Source: Paracoccus halophilus
GTDB taxonomy: Bacteria; Pseudomonadota; Alphaproteobacteria; Rhodobacterales; Rhodobacteraceae
Direction: 5' to 3'
DNA: 64,000 nucleotides
NCBI RefSeq assembly: GCF_000763905.1
Contig: NZ_JRKN01000009.1
Span: 62,001-126,000, forward strand
The notes under the pieces were generated by a model. That model saw nothing but the letters and a program-made list of their open reading frames with translations. It made no database searches and was not told where the DNA came from. Below are positions 49,134 to 57,948 of the stretch, piece after piece (position 1 is the stretch's first letter; every line of letters begins with the position of its first letter). A program made the position numbers and the translations under genes.

Positions 49134-52100
49134 ATGGCGACGATTCTGCTGGGGGCGGTCGGGGCTTCGATCGGTGCGGGTTTTGGCGGCACCGTCCTGG
49201 GCCTGTCGGGTGCCGTGATCGGCCGTGCGGTCGGCGCGACGCTGGGGCGTGCGATCGACCAGCGGCTGCTGGGCGCGGGCTCGAAAGCGGTCGAGACGGG
49301 GCGCGTGGACCGCATGCGCATCCAGACCGCGGGCGAGGGCACGCCGATCCCCCGGCTTTGGGGCCAGATGCGGGTGCCCGGCCATTGCATCTGGGCCGGC
49401 CCGCTGATCGAGGTGCGCCGGCGTCAGGGTGGCGGCAAGGGCTCGACCCCCAGTGTGACAAATATCAGCTATCGGCTGAGCTTCGCGCTGGCGATCTGCG
49501 AGGGGCCGATTCTGGGCATCGGCCGGATCTGGGCGGATGGCGAGGAAATCTCGCCCGAGGATCTGAACATGCGGGTCTATACCGGCGATGAGGATCAGTT
49601 ACCCGATCCGGCCATTGCCGCGCGCGAGGGCGACGAGGCGCCGGCCTATCGCGGGCTGGCCTATGTCGTGTTCGAGGATCTGGGGCTGGAGAAATGGGGC
49701 AATCGGGTCCCGCAACTGTCATTCGAGGTCACGCGCGCGGCCAGCGAGGGGCGCGGCCTGTCGCGCGAGGTCCGGGCCGTCGCGATGATTCCCGGGACCG
49801 GCGAATATTCGCTGGCGACCAGCCCGGTCAGCTATGATTTCGGTCTGGGCGAGATGCGGGTCATCAACCGCAACACCCCGCTTGCGGGCACGGATTTTCT
49901 GGCCTCGATGCAAATACTGGGGCGGGAGTTGCCCAATGTCGGTTCGGTTTCGCTGGTGGTGTCCTGGTTCGGCGACGATCTGCGCGTGGGCGAATGCACG
50001 GTGCAGCCCAAGGTCGAGGATGCCTCGCGCGAGGGCGAGGGGATGGACTGGCGTACAGGCGGCGTCGGGCGCGAGGGCGTGGCCGGGGTTGCGCGGGTCG
50101 AGGACCGGCCGATCTATGGCGGCACGCCGGCCGATGGCTCGGTCATCCAGGCGCTGCGGGCGATCGCGGCAAGCGGGCGCAAGGCGGTATTCTATCCCTT
50201 TATCCTGATGGAGCAACTGGCGGGTAACGCCCGTCCCGATCCCTGGAGCGGAGCGGCCGATCAGCCGGTCATGCCATGGCGCGGGCGGATCACCAGCAGC
50301 GTCGCGCCGGGGGGCGCGGGCAGCCCGGACGGAACCGCAGCCGCCGCGACTGAGGTCGCGCGGTTTTTCGGCACAGCCGAAGCCGGCGATTTCCGGCGCG
50401 ATGGCGAGCGGATCGCCTATTCCGGGCCGGATGAGTGGTCCTATCGCCGGTTCATCCTGCATTACGCGCATCTTTGCGCGGCGGCGGGCGGTATCGACAG
50501 TTTCCTGATCGGCTCGGAAATGCGCGGGCTGACGCAGATTCGCGGGGCGGAAAACAGCTTTCCGGCGGTGGCGCAGCTGATCCGGCTGGCGGCGGATGTG
50601 CGCGCCATTCTGGGCGAGGGGGTCAAGATCGGCTATGCCGCCGACTGGTCGGAATATTTCGGCTATCAGCCCGGCAATGGCGATGTGTTCTTTCACCTTG
50701 ATCCGCTCTGGGCCGATGAGAATATCGACTTCATCGGCATCGACAATTACATGCCGCTGTCCGATTGGCGCGATGGCGAGGAGCATCTGGATGCCGGCTG
50801 GGGGCGGATCGACGACCCCGGTTACCTGCGCGCCAATGTCGCCGGCGGCGAGGGCTACGACTGGTATTACGCGCGCGAGCAGGACCGGCTGGAGCAGAAG
50901 CGCACACCGATCCATGACGGCGCCTATGACGAGCACTGGATCTGGCGCTACAAGGATATCCGCAACTGGTGGCAGCGCCATCACCACGAGCGGATCGGCG
51001 GCGTGCGGCAGGCCGCGCCGACCGCCTGGCAGCCCGGCTCGAAACCGGTCTGGTTCACCGAGATGGGCTGCGCGGCGCTGGACAAGGGCACCAACCAGCC
51101 CAACAAGTTCCTGGATGCGATGAGTTCGGAATCCATGCTGCCCTATTTCTCGGACGGGCGGCGCGACGATGCGATTCAGGCGGCCTATGTCCGGGCGATG
51201 ACCGAATTCTGGTCCGATCCGGCCAACAATCCTGCGCGCGCGGCCCATGGCCGGACCGGGGCGGGGCGGATGATCGACATGTCGCGCGCCCATGTCTGGT
51301 GCTGGGATGCGCGGCCCTATCCGGCTTTTCCGGCGCGCACCGATCTGTGGTCGGACGGCCCGGCATGGGAACGCGGGCACTGGCTGAACGGGCGCGCGGG
51401 CGCGGTGCCTCTGGCGGACGTCGTGGCCGAAATCTGCCGCGAGGCGGGCGTGCGGTCATTCGATGCCGAGGGGCTGCGCGGCCTGGTGCGCGGCTATGCG
51501 CTGAACGGCACGGAAAGCGGGCGCGCGGCGCTGCAGCCGCTGATGCTGGCGCATGGTTTCGATGCGGTCGAGCGAGACGGCGTGCTGGGCTTTGTCATGC
51601 GCAGCGGCCGTGTCGATGCCGAACTGGGACCCGATGACATGGCGCTCGCCGAAGATCTCGGCGCGGTCGAGGTGTCGCGCGCGGCAGATGCGGAACTGGC
51701 GGGCCGCGTCCGGCTGACCCATGTCGAGGCGGGCGGCGATTACACCGCTCGCACCGCCGAGACGGCCATGCCTGGGGCCGAACTCCAGGCGGTTTCGGAC
51801 AGTGAACTGGCCATGGCGCTGACCCGCGGCGAAGGGCTGGCAATCGCCGAGCGCTGGTTGTCGGAGGCGCATGTCGCGCGGGATGCGGTGCGCTTTGCGC
51901 TGCCGCCCTCGCTGGCCCATCTGGGGCCGGGCGATGTGGTGCGGCTGGCCGAGGAACGGGCGGCGGCGAAACGCTGGCGCATCGACCGGGTCGAGCGGGC
52001 CGGCGCGATCACCGTCGATGCGGTGCGTGTCGAGCCGGGCGTCTATCGCCCCGCCCGGGTCATCGCGGGCGAGGTCTCGTCGCGCGCCTTCGTGCCGCCG

Positions 52101-53024
52101 ATCCCGGTCTGGCCGGTGTTTCTGGACCTGCCGCTGTTGCGCGGCGACGAGGTGCCGCATGCGCCGCATCTGGCGGTCACCGCAACGCCATGGCCGGGGG
52201 CGGCCGCTGTCTGGGTCTCGGGCCAGGAAGCGGGGGGCTATGCGCTGAATACCAGCATCGCCCAGCCCTCGGTCATGGGGCGGACGGTGACGCCGCTGGC
52301 CGCGGCGCGCTCCGGGGTCTGGGATCGGGGCCCGGCGCTGCGCATCCGCATCAAGGGCGGCACGCTGGAAAGCGCCACGCCTGATGCGTTGATGTCGGGG
52401 GCGAACCTGCTGGCCATCGGAGATGGCTCGGCCGAAAGCTGGGAATTGCTGCAATTCGCCGAGGCCAGGCTGGTTTCGGCCGGGGTGTGGGACATCTCGA
52501 CCCGGTTGCGCGGGCAGGCCGGCACGGATGCCTTCATGCCCGAGGTCTGGCCGGCGGGCAGCGTGGTCGTGCTGCTCGACGGCGCCGCGCGACAGGTCGA
52601 ATTGGCGCCCTCGGCCCGGAACCAGATGCGGCATTGGCGCATCGGCCCGGCAAGCCGGGCACCGGACGATGCCAGCTTTCGGCATGTCGCGGTGGCCTTT
52701 CGCGGCGCCGGGTTGCGGCCGCTGTCGCCCTGTCACCTGGAGGTCCACGAGCGGGTCGTCACCTGGATCCGGCGCACGCGGCTGCAGGGGGACGACTGGG
52801 ATATGTCCGATGTGCCTCTGGGCGAGGCCATCGAGCGCTACAAGGTGCGCATCGTGCAGGACGGAAACGTGCTGGAGCGCGACGAGGTTTCGGTTCCGCG
52901 CTGGACCGTGCCGCAGGCGGTCTGGTCCGCTGCCGTCGCGGGGGGCGCATTTGCCGTCGAGGTCGCCCAGATTTCCGACAGCTTCGGACCGGGGCTCTAT
53001 GCAAGGAGGATGATCAATGCCTGA
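49134..53024 (+). CDS. GTA g15, megatron protein with TIM-barrel domain
   Basis: The 1296-residue baseplate spike starts with a Gly/Ala-rich hydrophobic segment (ILLGAVGASIGAGFGGTVLGLSGAVIGRAVGATLG), then a tail-tip region (PIPRLWGQMRVPGHCIWAGPLIEVRRR). From about residue 410 to 740 lies the GTA TIM-barrel, glycoside-hydrolase-like (FLIGSEMRGLTQIRG, IDFIGIDNYMPLSDWRDG, KPVWFTEMGCAALDKGTNQPN). A phage tail-type domain and beta-rich C-terminal regions follow. It is the central receptor-facing protein in the GTA baseplate. The stop overlaps the next gene by eight bases. Confidence 0.96.
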   Translation: MATILLGAVGASIGAGFGGTVLGLSGAVIGRAVGATLGRAIDQRLLGAGSKAVETGRVDRMRIQTAGEGTPIPRLWGQMRVPGHCIWAGPLIEVRRRQGGGKGSTPSVTNISYRLSFALAICEGPILGIGRIWADGEEISPEDLNMRVYTGDEDQLPDPAIAAREGDEAPAYRGLAYVVFEDLGLEKWGNRVPQLSFEVTRAASEGRGLSREVRAVAMIPGTGEYSLATSPVSYDFGLGEMRVINRNTPLAGTDFLASMQILGRELPNVGSVSLVVSWFGDDLRVGECTVQPKVEDASREGEGMDWRTGGVGREGVAGVARVEDRPIYGGTPADGSVIQALRAIAASGRKAVFYPFILMEQLAGNARPDPWSGAADQPVMPWRGRITSSVAPGGAGSPDGTAAAATEVARFFGTAEAGDFRRDGERIAYSGPDEWSYRRFILHYAHLCAAAGGIDSFLIGSEMRGLTQIRGAENSFPAVAQLIRLAADVRAILGEGVKIGYAADWSEYFGYQPGNGDVFFHLDPLWADENIDFIGIDNYMPLSDWRDGEEHLDAGWGRIDDPGYLRANVAGGEGYDWYYAREQDRLEQKRTPIHDGAYDEHWIWRYKDIRNWWQRHHHERIGGVRQAAPTAWQPGSKPVWFTEMGCAALDKGTNQPNKFLDAMSSESMLPYFSDGRRDDAIQAAYVRAMTEFWSDPANNPARAAHGRTGAGRMIDMSRAHVWCWDARPYPAFPARTDLWSDGPAWERGHWLNGRAGAVPLADVVAEICREAGVRSFDAEGLRGLVRGYALNGTESGRAALQPLMLAHGFDAVERDGVLGFVMRSGRVDAELGPDDMALAEDLGAVEVSRAADAELAGRVRLTHVEAGGDYTARTAETAMPGAELQAVSDSELAMALTRGEGLAIAERWLSEAHVARDAVRFALPPSLAHLGPGDVVRLAEERAAAKRWRIDRVERAGAITVDAVRVEPGVYRPARVIAGEVSSRAFVPPIPVWPVFLDLPLLRGDEVPHAPHLAVTATPWPGAAAVWVSGQEAGGYALNTSIAQPSVMGRTVTPLAAARSGVWDRGPALRIRIKGGTLESATPDALMSGANLLAIGDGSAESWELLQFAEARLVSAGVWDISTRLRGQAGTDAFMPEVWPAGSVVVLLDGAARQVELAPSARNQMRHWRIGPASRAPDDASFRHVAVAFRGAGLRPLSPCHLEVHERVVTWIRRTRLQGDDWDMSDVPLGEAIERYKVRIVQDGNVLERDEVSVPRWTVPQAVWSAAVAGGAFAVEVAQISDSFGPGLYARRMINA

Positions 53025-53730
53025 GAACACCACCGCCAATTGCGCCCTGCCGCTGCTGATGCCGGCGCAGGCACAGAAACATGTCACCGTCAACGACGCG
53101 CTGATGCGACTGGACGGGCAGGTGGATCTGGTGCTGCAGAGCCTGACCCGTTCGACCCCGCCCGAAGCGGTGGCGGACGGGCTTTGCTGGGGCGTGCCCG
53201 CCGGTGCGGTGAACGCCTGGGAGGGGCAGGCGGGCAAGATCGCGATAGCCGCGAATGGCGGCTGGGTCTTTGTCCAGCCGGGTTTTGGCCGCCGCGCCAT
53301 GATTGCCGATCAGGGGGCGACAGCGCTTCATGACGGTCTGGTCTGGGTGGTCGGTGCGGTCACACTGGGCGAACACGGCTCGGGCATGATCGCGCGGCAG
53401 ATGTCCGAGGATGTGACATTGGGGCGCGGGACAGGTTTCCAGACCGTGATGGCGATTCCGTCAAGCGCGCTGGTGATCGGCGCCACCGCGCGGGTGCTGA
53501 GCACGATCACTGGCGGCGCGGCGTCCTGGACCATGGGCACCGAGGGCGCGCTGAACCGCTTTGGCCAGGGGCTGGGCAAGGAACAGGGGTCGTGGGCGCG
53601 CGGCATCCTGTCGGCGCCGATGACCTATTGGGAGCCGGCGCCGGTGATCCTGACCGCGACGGGCGGGCAGTTCACCGGCGGGCAGGTGCGCGTGGTCGTG
53701 CATTGGTGGGAGTTGCGGGTTCCCAACTGA
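53017..53730 (+). CDS. DUF2793 protein, probable GTA tail fibre
   Basis: The 237-residue protein has the DUF2793 core: ANCALPLLMPAQAQKHVTVNDALMRLDGQVDLVLQS, GDGLCW-type turn (VADGLCWGVPAGAVNAWEGQAGKIAIAANGGWVFVQP), then a beta-rich C-terminal domain (WTMGTEGALNRFGQGLGKEQGSW, VVVHWWELRV). DUF2793 proteins are found in GTA-bearing Rhodobacteraceae; in R. capsulatus a tail-fibre gene is placed outside the main cluster. Here the gene overlaps g15 by eight bases with AAGGAGG before its ATG, so it is surely part of the GTA operon. The fibre role is inferred. Confidence 0.8.
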   Translation: MPENTTANCALPLLMPAQAQKHVTVNDALMRLDGQVDLVLQSLTRSTPPEAVADGLCWGVPAGAVNAWEGQAGKIAIAANGGWVFVQPGFGRRAMIADQGATALHDGLVWVVGAVTLGEHGSGMIARQMSEDVTLGRGTGFQTVMAIPSSALVIGATARVLSTITGGAASWTMGTEGALNRFGQGLGKEQGSWARGILSAPMTYWEPAPVILTATGGQFTGGQVRVVVHWWELRVPN

Positions 53731-53787
53731 CCGGCGGCCGCCATGCGCGACCAGTCCGGCCTTTTCGCGCCCGTCCGTTTCCGCTAG

Positions 53788-54663
53788 ATGTTACAGCAGG
53801 AAACAGACGGGTGCAGAACGGTGAACCTGCAAAAAAAAGACAAGGTCAAGCCGCTTATCGACGCGCGCGAGGCAACGCGCGAGACATTATGGGGCCAGAT
53901 TCAGTGCGAGGCCCAGGTTGCCGTGCGCGATGAGCCTTTGCTGGGTTCGCTGATCCATGCCGGGCTTTTGCATCACGCGACATTCGAGGCGGCGCTTGCC
54001 TATCGCTTTTCGCTGAAACTGTCCTCGCGCGAGATGAGCGAGCAGATCCTGCGCGAGATCGCCGACAATGCCTTCGCCCGCGCGCCAGAACTGGCCGAGG
54101 CGGCCAAGGGCGATCTGCTGGCTGTCTATGACCGCGACCCGGCCACGCACCGGCTGATGCAGCCGATCCTGTTCTTCAAGGGATATCAGGCGCTTCAGGC
54201 CTATCGCATCGGCCATTGGCTATGGCAGCAGGAGCGGCGCGATCTGGCCTATTTCGTGCAGATGCGCTGCTCGGAAGTGTTCGGGGTGGATATTCATCCG
54301 GCGGCGCGGATCGGCACCGGGGTGATGATCGACCACGCCCATTCCATCGTCATCGGAGAGACCGCGGTGGTCGGCAACGATGTCTCGATGCTGCATTCGG
54401 TGACGCTGGGCGGCACCGGCAAGGAGGACGGCGACCGCCACCCCAAGATCGGCAATGGCGTGATGATCGGCGCCGGCGCCAAGGTGCTGGGCAATATCCA
54501 TATCGGGCACCATTCGCGGATCGCCGCCGGCTCGGTGGTGCTGAACGAGGTGCCGCCCTGCAAGACCGTGGCGGGTGTCCCCGCACGGATCATCGGCGAT
54601 GCGGGTTGTCGCGAGCCCTCGAACATGATGAACCAGCTCCTGGGGCATGAAGACCTGTTCTAG
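53788..54663 (+). CDS. cysE: Serine O-acetyltransferase
   Basis: The enzyme makes O-acetylserine, the first step of cysteine synthesis. The N-terminal helical domain reads ETLWGQIQCEAQVAVRDEPLLGSLIHAGLLHH, and the left-handed beta-helix carries VDIHPAARIGTGVMIDHAHSIVIGETAVVGNDVSMLHSVTLGGTGK with the active-site histidines. The C-terminus is short and lacks the final isoleucine of classic CysE. The start is unsettled: ATG 53788 gives 291 residues, GTG 53821 would give 280, and neither has a convincing ribosome site. cysE next to g15 is the usual arrangement in GTA-bearing alphaproteobacteria. Confidence 0.95.
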   Translation: MLQQETDGCRTVNLQKKDKVKPLIDAREATRETLWGQIQCEAQVAVRDEPLLGSLIHAGLLHHATFEAALAYRFSLKLSSREMSEQILREIADNAFARAPELAEAAKGDLLAVYDRDPATHRLMQPILFFKGYQALQAYRIGHWLWQQERRDLAYFVQMRCSEVFGVDIHPAARIGTGVMIDHAHSIVIGETAVVGNDVSMLHSVTLGGTGKEDGDRHPKIGNGVMIGAGAKVLGNIHIGHHSRIAAGSVVLNEVPPCKTVAGVPARIIGDAGCREPSNMMNQLLGHEDLF

Positions 54664-54783
54664 CTATGAATATGTCTGCAAAACTGGACAGCAGAACCAG
54701 ATCGCTTCGTCCTGAATTCGATCTCCCATATAGTCAGGACTGAACAGCGGGGCTGCCGCGGCCATGCAATCACCCGGCCTTTT

Positions 54784-55911
54784 TCATGCCACGCGGCGGC
54801 CCTTGACCCAGCTTCCGGTGATGCGGGCCGTGCGCTCCATATCCGCCAGACGGATCAGATCGGCGCGCAGGCCGACCTCGATCCGGCCGCGATCGGTCAG
54901 CCCGGTGGCGCGGGCGGGGGCCTCGGTCACGGTGGCGAAGGCGCGCGGCAGATCGTCCCAGAGCCGCGCCAGATGGCAGGTGCCCAGCAGCAGGCTTGAC
55001 GGGATGTAATCCGACGAGATGATGTCCAGAAGCCCGGCCTGCGCCAGTTCCTCGGCCGCGACATTGCCCGAATGCGAGCCGCCCCGGACCAGATTGGGGC
55101 CGCCCATGATCGTGCGGATGTCGTGTTCGTGGCAGGCGGCGGCGGCTTCCGCGGTGGTCGGGAACTCGGCCAGGCGGATGCCATGGCCGGCGCTGGCGAC
55201 AACCTGTTCGGCGGTGGTGTCGTCATGGCTGGCCAGCGTCGCGCCCAGCCGGTGCGCGGCGGCGACCGCGCCGGTTTCATGCGCATCGCCCACGCGGGCG
55301 CGCAGATCGGTCAGCCGCGCCACGTGATCGGCGAATGCCTTGTCGCTGAAGCCGTGCTTGCCCTGCATGTATTGCGCCAGCTTGGACAGGTCGCGGAACT
55401 GACGCTGGCCGGGCGTATGATCCATCAGGCTGATCAGCCGCACGCGATCCTCGGGCATGAAATCGGCCAGTTCCTCGAGCAGCGATTCGCTGCAGATTTC
55501 GGCGCGCAGGTGGATATAGTGGCTGATCCGCATGCGCCCGGCGGCGGTCAGGCTGTTGATCTCGCTGGCAAGCGGCCGGGCATAGCGCGGCGAGGATTCC
55601 TCCTCGAGGATCGAGCCGACCCGCAGCGCGTCGAAAACCGTGGTGATCCCGACCGCCGCCAGTTCGCCGTCATGGGCGAAAAGCGCGGCGGAATGGGGCC
55701 AGTCCACGCCCGGGCGCGGCTGCAGGTGGCGCTCCAGATTGTCGGTATGCAGCTCGATCAGGCCCGGCGCCAGATGCGCGCCCCGGCAATCCTCGGCGCC
55801 CGGCGGCACGGCATCGCCTTCGCGGATCTCGGCGATGATGCCACCCTCGATATGGACCGCGCCGCGCATCACGCGGTCGGGCAGGATAAGTTCGGCATTG
55901 GCAAGGATCAT
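54784..55911 (-). CDS. phnM: Ribose 1-methylphosphonate 5-triphosphate diphosphatase
   Basis: The 375-residue amidohydrolase removes pyrophosphate from the C-P lyase substrate. Visible signatures are ILANAELILPDRVMRGAVHIEGG, the metal site GLIELHTDNLERHLQPRPGV, LISLMDHTPGQRQF, ATLASHDDTT and PNLVRGGSHSGN. It is the last gene of the phnGHIJKLNM run and overlaps phnN by four bases. Length and motifs agree with the family. Confidence 0.95.
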   Translation of the reverse strand: MILANAELILPDRVMRGAVHIEGGIIAEIREGDAVPPGAEDCRGAHLAPGLIELHTDNLERHLQPRPGVDWPHSAALFAHDGELAAVGITTVFDALRVGSILEEESSPRYARPLASEINSLTAAGRMRISHYIHLRAEICSESLLEELADFMPEDRVRLISLMDHTPGQRQFRDLSKLAQYMQGKHGFSDKAFADHVARLTDLRARVGDAHETGAVAAAHRLGATLASHDDTTAEQVVASAGHGIRLAEFPTTAEAAAACHEHDIRTIMGGPNLVRGGSHSGNVAAEELAQAGLLDIISSDYIPSSLLLGTCHLARLWDDLPRAFATVTEAPARATGLTDRGRIEVGLRADLIRLADMERTARITGSWVKGRRVA

Positions 55912-56435
55912 GCTGTTACCTTTTCCAGCGCCGCAAGAAAATCTGCGGTCGCCGCTTCGATGGTGGTTGAGTTGTCGATATGGATCACCGGCAGGTCCAA
56001 AGGCAAGTCGCCGACATCGCGCGCGATCCGGGCGGCGATCTGGGCCGCGTCCTCGCGTCCTCGCGCCGCCAGCCGCTGCGCCAGGATCTCGGGCCTCGCG
56101 CTGACATGGATGACACGGAGGCCCGGCAGGGCCGCCGCCGCGCGCGGCAGGATCCGGCGCGACAGGTTGATCAGCTTGGGGCCGCCGTAGAATGCGTCCC
56201 GGGGCAGGCCATAGCTCAGCCCGTGCGCCTGCCAGTCCAGAAGAAAGCGCCCCTCGGCGCGCATGCGGGCGAATTCGCCGGGGCTCACCCCCTCGAAATC
56301 CTCGCCGCCGGAGTCCGCGGGGCGGGTGATGACCCGGCGCAGCGGCGACAGGTCGGGGCGCGCGGCCAGTGCCGCGGCGATCAGCGTATCCTTGCCCGCG
56401 CCCGAGGGGCCGACCACCGCGACATGGGCCGTCAT
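55908..56435 (-). CDS. phnN: Ribose 1,5-bisphosphokinase
   Basis: The 175-residue P-loop kinase converts ribose 1,5-bisphosphate to PRPP, the last C-P lyase pathway step. Walker A is GPSGAGKDT; RVITRPADSGGEDFEGVSPGEF and FLLDWQAHGLSYGLP resemble guanylate-kinase relatives. The ATG at 56435 overlaps the phnL stop (ATGA); the much longer open frame upstream only shadows phnL. Confidence 0.94.
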   Translation of the reverse strand: MTAHVAVVGPSGAGKDTLIAAALAARPDLSPLRRVITRPADSGGEDFEGVSPGEFARMRAEGRFLLDWQAHGLSYGLPRDAFYGGPKLINLSRRILPRAAAALPGLRVIHVSARPEILAQRLAARGREDAAQIAARIARDVGDLPLDLPVIHIDNSTTIEAATADFLAALEKVTA

Positions 56436-57121
56436 GCCGCGACCCCGGGGCGAAAGCCCGTCACATCGACCAGCCGGTCGCAGAGCCGCGCGCGCGCGCC
56501 CTCGTCGTGGAAGATCCCGAGGATGGCGCCGCCGCGCGCCTTGGCCTCTTCGATCAGGCACATGACGGTTTCGCGGTTGGCGGCGTCCAGGCTGGCCGTC
56601 GGCTCGTCCAGCAGCAGCGCCGGATAGGGATGGACAAAACCGCGCGCGATATTCACCCGCTGCTGTTCGCCGCCGGAAAAGGTCGTCGGCGACAGGCCCC
56701 ACAGGCTTTCGCCGATGCGCAGCCGGCTCAGCAATTCGGCGGCGCGGGCCTCGGCCTCGGCCTCGGGGGTGCCAAGCGCCAGCAGCGGCTCGGCCACCAC
56801 GCGCAGGGTGGGCACGCGCGGCAGTACGCGCAGGAACTGGCTGACATATCCCAGCGTGGTGCGGCGCAGCGCGATGATCTGACGCGGCTCGGCGCTGGAG
56901 ACCTCGGTCCCGGCCACGCGGATATGCCCGGCATCGGTGCGGTAATTGCCCCAGATCATCCGCATCAAGGTGGATTTCCCGGCGCCCGAGGCCCCGGTCA
57001 GCGCCACGCATTCCCCCGGCGCGACCTTCAGGCTGGCGCCCTCCATCACCCGCAACACGGTACCGCCCTGATTGTGCAGGGTGAATTCCTTGGCGACGTT
57101 TTCGGCAATGATCATGGTCAC
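56432..57121 (-). CDS. phnL: C-P lyase accessory ABC protein PhnL
   Basis: The 229-residue ABC-type ATPase shows Walker A GASGAGKST, signature FSGGEQQRVNIARG and Walker B LLLDEPTASLD. The opening FTLHNQGGTVLRVMEGASLKV is characteristic of PhnL. It has no membrane partner; family members associate with the C-P lyase core complex. Its start overlaps phnK and its end overlaps phnN by four bases each. Confidence 0.94.
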   Translation of the reverse strand: MTMIIAENVAKEFTLHNQGGTVLRVMEGASLKVAPGECVALTGASGAGKSTLMRMIWGNYRTDAGHIRVAGTEVSSAEPRQIIALRRTTLGYVSQFLRVLPRVPTLRVVAEPLLALGTPEAEAEARAAELLSRLRIGESLWGLSPTTFSGGEQQRVNIARGFVHPYPALLLDEPTASLDAANRETVMCLIEEAKARGGAILGIFHDEGARARLCDRLVDVTGFRPGVAA

Positions 57122-57948
57122 ACCTGCAGGACAGAGGAAACAAGAAGCTGCGTATAGGCATGCTGCGGATCGTCCAGCACCTGATCGGTCAGCCCGCTTT
57201 CGATGACATGGCCGCCCTTCATCACCATCAGCCGGTCGGCCAGCAGCCGTACCACGGCCAGGTCATGGGTGACCAGCACCACCGACAGGCAGATATCGCG
57301 CACCAGCCCGCGCAGCAGGTCCAGAAGCCGCGCCTGAACGCTGACATCCAGCCCCCCCGTCGGCTCGTCCATGAAGGCCAGCCGCGGACCGGAGACCAGA
57401 TTGCGCGCGATCTGCAGACGCTGCTGCATCCCGCCCGAGAACTGCCGCGGGCGGTCGTCGATGCGGCCGGGGTCGATCTCGACCCGCGCCAGCCAGTCCT
57501 GCGCGGTGGCGCGGATATTGCCGTAATGGCGCGCGCCATTGGCCATCAGCCGCTCGCCGACATTGCCGCCGGCGCTGACGCCCAGCCGCAGACCGTCGCG
57601 CGGGTTCTGATGCACAAAGGCCCAGTCGGTGCGGCCCAGATGCCGCCGCTCGCGCTCGGACATCCGCAAGGTATCGACCGGCCCCCGGTCGCGGCTGTCG
57701 AAAACGACCTCGCCGGTATCGGGAACGAGTTGCCCCGACAGGCAGCCCAGCAGCGTCGATTTGCCCGAGCCGCTTTCGCCCACGATCCCCAGCACCTCGC
57801 CGGGCCACAGATCGAAGCTGACATCGGCGCAGCCGATCCGCGCCCCGTAGCGCTTGCCGACATCGCGCACCGACAGCAGCGGCCCGGGCGCGGGTGCGGT
57901 TTCCACCATGCCCGGCATATGCCCGACCGTGGCATCCAACATCGCCAT
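57118..57948 (-). CDS. phnK: C-P lyase core-associated ABC protein PhnK
   Basis: The 276-residue ABC ATPase has Walker A GESGSGKST, signature FSGGMQQRLQIARNL and Walker B LAFMDEPTGGLDVSVQ. Its insertion QNPRDGLRLGVSAGGNVGERLMANGARHYG is typical of PhnK. In E. coli PhnK docks on PhnJ. The ATG at 57948 shares a base with the phnJ stop (TGATG), with GAGGGAG 7 bases upstream. The first 20 residues (AMLDATVGHMPGMVETAPAP) are extra. Confidence 0.94.
   Translation of the reverse strand: MAMLDATVGHMPGMVETAPAPGPLLSVRDVGKRYGARIGCADVSFDLWPGEVLGIVGESGSGKSTLLGCLSGQLVPDTGEVVFDSRDRGPVDTLRMSERERRHLGRTDWAFVHQNPRDGLRLGVSAGGNVGERLMANGARHYGNIRATAQDWLARVEIDPGRIDDRPRQFSGGMQQRLQIARNLVSGPRLAFMDEPTGGLDVSVQARLLDLLRGLVRDICLSVVLVTHDLAVVRLLADRLMVMKGGHVIESGLTDQVLDDPQHAYTQLLVSSVLQV

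Larger units (their letters stand above)
39098..53730 (+). mobile_element. RcGTA-type gene transfer agent structural cluster, complete
   Basis: All genes run in one direction in the order packaging (g1, g2), portal, protease and capsid (g3, g3.5, g4, g5), connector (g6-g8), tail (g9-g11), baseplate and hub (g12-g15) and a DUF2793 protein. This is the order of the Rhodobacter capsulatus GTA. There is no integrase, repressor, lysis or replication gene, and no attachment-site duplication was noticed, which fits a domesticated GTA and not a prophage. cysE follows, as in relatives. Every reading frame is intact. Production would also need regulators and lysis genes located elsewhere. Confidence 0.95.

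Noticed and set aside
39098-53730. Interpretation of the phage-like cluster as an inducible prophage
   Set aside because: No integrase, excisionase, repressor, replication or lysis genes and no flanking direct repeats were seen; gene content and order match a gene transfer agent.
54720-54790. Possible small RNA ending in the T-run before the phnM stop
   Set aside because: TATAGT could be a -10 element and TTTTT follows a GGCC repeat, but the -35 element and the stem are too weak to support a call.
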